In this document: positions 61,201-64,000 of the stretch, one piece after another | How the letters are laid out: each line of letters opens with the position of its first letter | How positions within the stretch are numbered: position 1 is the stretch's first letter | NCBI RefSeq assembly: GCF_028858725.1 | Contig: NC_084776.1 | Span: forward strand, 744,001 to 808,000 | Length of the DNA stretch: 64,000 bases | Direction: 5' to 3' | DNA from: Colius striatus | Taxonomy: Eukaryota; Chordata; Aves; Coliiformes; Coliidae | Made by a program: the position numbers and the translations under genes | Notes under the pieces: generated by a model | Told to the model about the DNA's origin: nothing | What the model saw: the letters and a program-made list of their open reading frames with translations, nothing else | The model's database searches: none

Positions 61201-64000
61201 ATGAGCATACAAATCCATCAGGGAAGGCGAATCACAAGGAGAGCGGTGGGGAGTGGTGCTTTTAAAGCCAGTGTAGTCACCCACTGCCCGTCCCTGTCCC
61301 ACAGGCGTGGATTGCACCCCTACACCCCTCGCCTTTCGGGGTCCAGCCCCAGCAGCCCGGGCCTAGCGCTGCTGGGCCAGCCCTGGGTTTGCCTTCTCGC
61401 CTGCTTATTTTTCCCTGACGCGGTGAAAATGGCACCGCGCTCCAGCTCCAGCCGGCGCGGACTTCAGCCGCTGGATCTGTGGCGTCTTCGTTTACCATTA
61501 TGAAAGCTCGTCCGAGTCCCTGAATATCTCCCTTGTGTTGAGGTTTACGGGCTGATCAAAAGATCCTTCACCACCCCCTTGGGACGCCGAGCAGCCCCAC
61601 GCCCCCGGCTGCCCGGGCTTCCCGTGCCCTCACCGCATCCTCCGCCTCCGACTCCTCTCCAATATTTCAGTATCTCTTTCGAGCTACCGGAGACCGTCAC
61701 ACGTGAGAGCGGGCTCACCAGTGCCACACACCGAGGCAGTACTGCCAGCCCGCTCCGCCTTGAACTCCCCCCCGCCAGCACCGGGCACCTCTGGCGCTGC
61801 CGTCCCGGCCCTCCGTGGGACACAGCCCCGCTGGGAGGTGGGGACGACGACACACGACGGCGCCGGGATGGCGACCCTAAGCCATAGTCCTCGAGCTTCG
61901 ATTTTATACTTGAACTCGCCCAGGCAGGCTGTCCCCACAGAGCGGGTGTGCGGGTGCAGAGCCCTCCCTGATCACAGACCCCGCACCGCTGCCGCCGGAC
62001 GAGCAGCTCCCGTTCGGGACCCGCCTCGAGCAGGTCCAGCTCTTGGCTCCTCACTCCGTGCTCTCCCTCCAGGAACGGGAAGGAAAGGAACTTGAGGAAC
62101 CCACTCGTCCCGGTGGGGGCACGTCCTGTTGAGCCCCACAGCCCCGCACCGAGCTGCTGTCGGATCGGTTCTCTTCAAGAGCCCTCCGGTTACTGCATCC
62201 CCTTTGCCATTCAGCCCTTCCATAGAGACTCTTTGTCTCGTGGGCAGCCAGCTCACCCTTCGCCTGGCCGCTCCCCCCAGCCCACGCCTAGAGGGGAAGT
62301 CTGCTTCCCACGGCCTCATCGTGCCGCCCCCCACCTTGGCATTGGGCTCCCCAAGCACAAGGGATGATGTCCCGTGCAACAAAACCTGTTTCGTGGACTA
62401 GAGAGGTGCACAAAGCAGAGGTGAAATTGCCTTTCCAGGGAAAGAAGGAAAGAAAGGAGTTAAGCCTGTTAGTCCGAAGCCAGAAAAGGCGATGCCACGG
62501 CCAAGAGTTCTTGGTCCCAAACCCGGACGGGAGATGGAAATGGTTCCCGTGATAATGCTCCTTTCTGCTCGGCCGTTGCTGCAAACCACAAATTGCTGCT
62601 CGCAGCACAAACCATGGCAATGTGATACACTAGATTAGATGTCTCTTGTTGGCTCTCTCTGCGCTGCGTTTGCTAAGAGCTATTTCTGAGTTCTGCGAGT
62701 TAAAGCACCTTCAAGAAGCAGAGCATCAAACGCTGGAAAACTGGGTCTGCTTCGGGTTGCAGGAGTACAAAAATTAAACCATCAGGAGCACGGAGACCGT
62801 GGAGCGAGTGAAGAATGCTTCAAAGCTCAGAGGGACCCCCAGGGAGGGTTAAAAATGGCTCAGGGTCAGGTTAAGCCTTTAAAGTCAAGATAAGATCCTG
62901 TTCCAGCAGCCCGCCGGGGAGAGCCAGGGCACCTCTGGGGTCCGACCGCCACCACGCCGGCTTCTCCCGGTGAACCCATCGTGGACCTCCCCGGTTCAGC
63001 CGTCGCTGGTGGCTCCACGTGCAGAAGGACCCGAGCGGAGGCGGGTGGTTGTGCGGCCAAATCCACGCAGGGCAGCGGCTGCGAGGTACACAGCTGATGT
63101 GGAAGCAGAAGCCTGGCTCCTGCAGATGGATGAGCACATCAGAGACAGCCTCTCCTCCTTCACTTCTCAAGCCCTGTGCGGTTACTATCCCCTGTGACAA
63201 CGTTTATCAGTATAGGTGAAAGTCACCATTTATTTGATGGTTTGAGGGGTTTCAATGGCTCCCTGGTACAAACCTTCCCTCTCCGAAGCTCCTGGTTGGT
63301 GTTTGACGGCATCTGACGCTCATTGCCTCTTAAAAAAATTCCTTTAGCCAAAACAGGAATGCACCTTTTCCCAAGCCCCCGGGGCTGTGAGCTCTGTGCG
63401 GGGCTTGGGGAGCGCGCTCCCCTCGACAGCACCCCGGAAACAGGAGAGAGAGACACCAGCAAAGACACCCGGAGATTTTGCCCCAAAAGGGGCGGGGGGG
63501 AAACCTCAACCCAAACCTCCATCTCCTGATACCACAATGTCCGGCTCCCACCAAGACCGTTTCCAGATTTCCTCCTGCTCTCTCCCAGCACCGGGGATTG
63601 CTGCCCGCCGCGGTCCCCCGAGGGGTGTGTGGGGGTGTGCAGAGCCCACCCTGCAGCCCAGCCCGCGGACTCGCCGCCCCCCTGCCCCGCCGGCAGCTCC
63701 ACTGCCCGCCCCCCCGAGCTCTCACCCCCGCGGCTGTTCAACCCTCCAGCCCCCAGCAGCATCAGTTTTGTACTATCTAAAGCAGCTGGGGACTGATTCT
63801 GCCTCGGAGCTGGTACGGCGATGCCCACGCGGTGTGACACTGAGCCACGGAGCATCTCCCCCTGCCTGGGGCAGGACCAGCCCGGTCCCAGTGGCCATCC
63901 CGGCTCTAGTGCTGGCTATCCTGTGCTCATCCGACCGCTACCAGCATCTGGAAGGAGAGAAGTGCAGAGCCCAGATTTCCACCCTGGCCTCTCAGCCCTC
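61201..64000. other. Intergenic toward the right edge, no gene recognised
   Basis: CpG density falls in steps after 61.2 kb. No coding exon, RNA gene or repeat family was recognised on either strand. By conserved order CBX4 (minus strand) should follow outside the window. Confidence 0.45.

Noticed and set aside
52000-64000. CBX4 exons
   Set aside because: The conserved order predicts CBX4 on the minus strand to the right of CBX8, but neither its chromodomain nor its C-terminal ITDVTAN-type motif appears in any minus-strand frame.
1-64000. CRISPR arrays, bacterial operons, tRNA or rRNA genes
   Set aside because: Intron-bearing vertebrate genes with splice sites and poly(A) signals exclude prokaryotic features; no tRNA- or rRNA-like sequence was recognised by eye.

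Overview
The window is vertebrate nuclear DNA, most likely avian. It has small introns, GC-rich islands separated by short AT-rich tracts, a degraded CR1-like LINE fragment, and the gene order ENPP7 - CBX2 - CBX8. That order matches human 17q25, whose avian counterpart is a chromosome-18-type microchromosome. The species cannot be named from the sequence. All positions were read by eye; no alignment or database search was run.

Layout. (1) 1-26.2 kb: no coding exon recognised. It holds a CpG island at 2.1-3.1 kb with a minus-strand splice-donor candidate (by synteny perhaps a 5' noncoding exon of RBFOX3), several AT-rich TAAT-bearing patches that look like conserved noncoding elements, and five minisatellites. 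(2) 26.4-31.0 kb: ENPP7 (alkaline sphingomyelinase/choline phosphodiesterase), plus strand, five coding exons, 436 codons, all metal-site residues present. Intron 2 uses a GC donor. Intron 4 is a stop-free multiple of three filled with a minisatellite. (3) 31-37 kb: intergenic, with an orphan CpG island at 33.2-33.6 kb. (4) 37-45.9 kb: CBX2, plus strand, five coding exons, 533 codons, with a ~4.2 kb 3' UTR. (5) 45.9-47.1 kb: CpG island lying between the convergent 3' ends of CBX2 and CBX8. (6) 47.1-51.5 kb: CBX8, minus strand, five coding exons, 361 codons. (7) 51.5-61.2 kb: nearly 10 kb of CpG-dense DNA without a recognisable gene. It contains a 57-bp alternating purine/pyrimidine tract and a compact element with two inverted CArG boxes, an octamer and a CCAAT box. 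(8) 61-64 kb: no gene recognised. CBX4, the next gene in the conserved order, was looked for and not found; it would lie beyond the right edge.

How the genes relate. CBX2 and CBX8 are Polycomb chromobox subunits of canonical PRC1. They read H3K27me3 through an N-terminal chromodomain and bind RING1 through a C-terminal Pc box. They share the same exon pattern (coding exons 2 and 3 are 44 and 66 nt in both), as expected of old tandem duplicates. ENPP7 is a functionally unrelated secreted or membrane-anchored digestive lipid hydrolase that is simply a syntenic neighbour.
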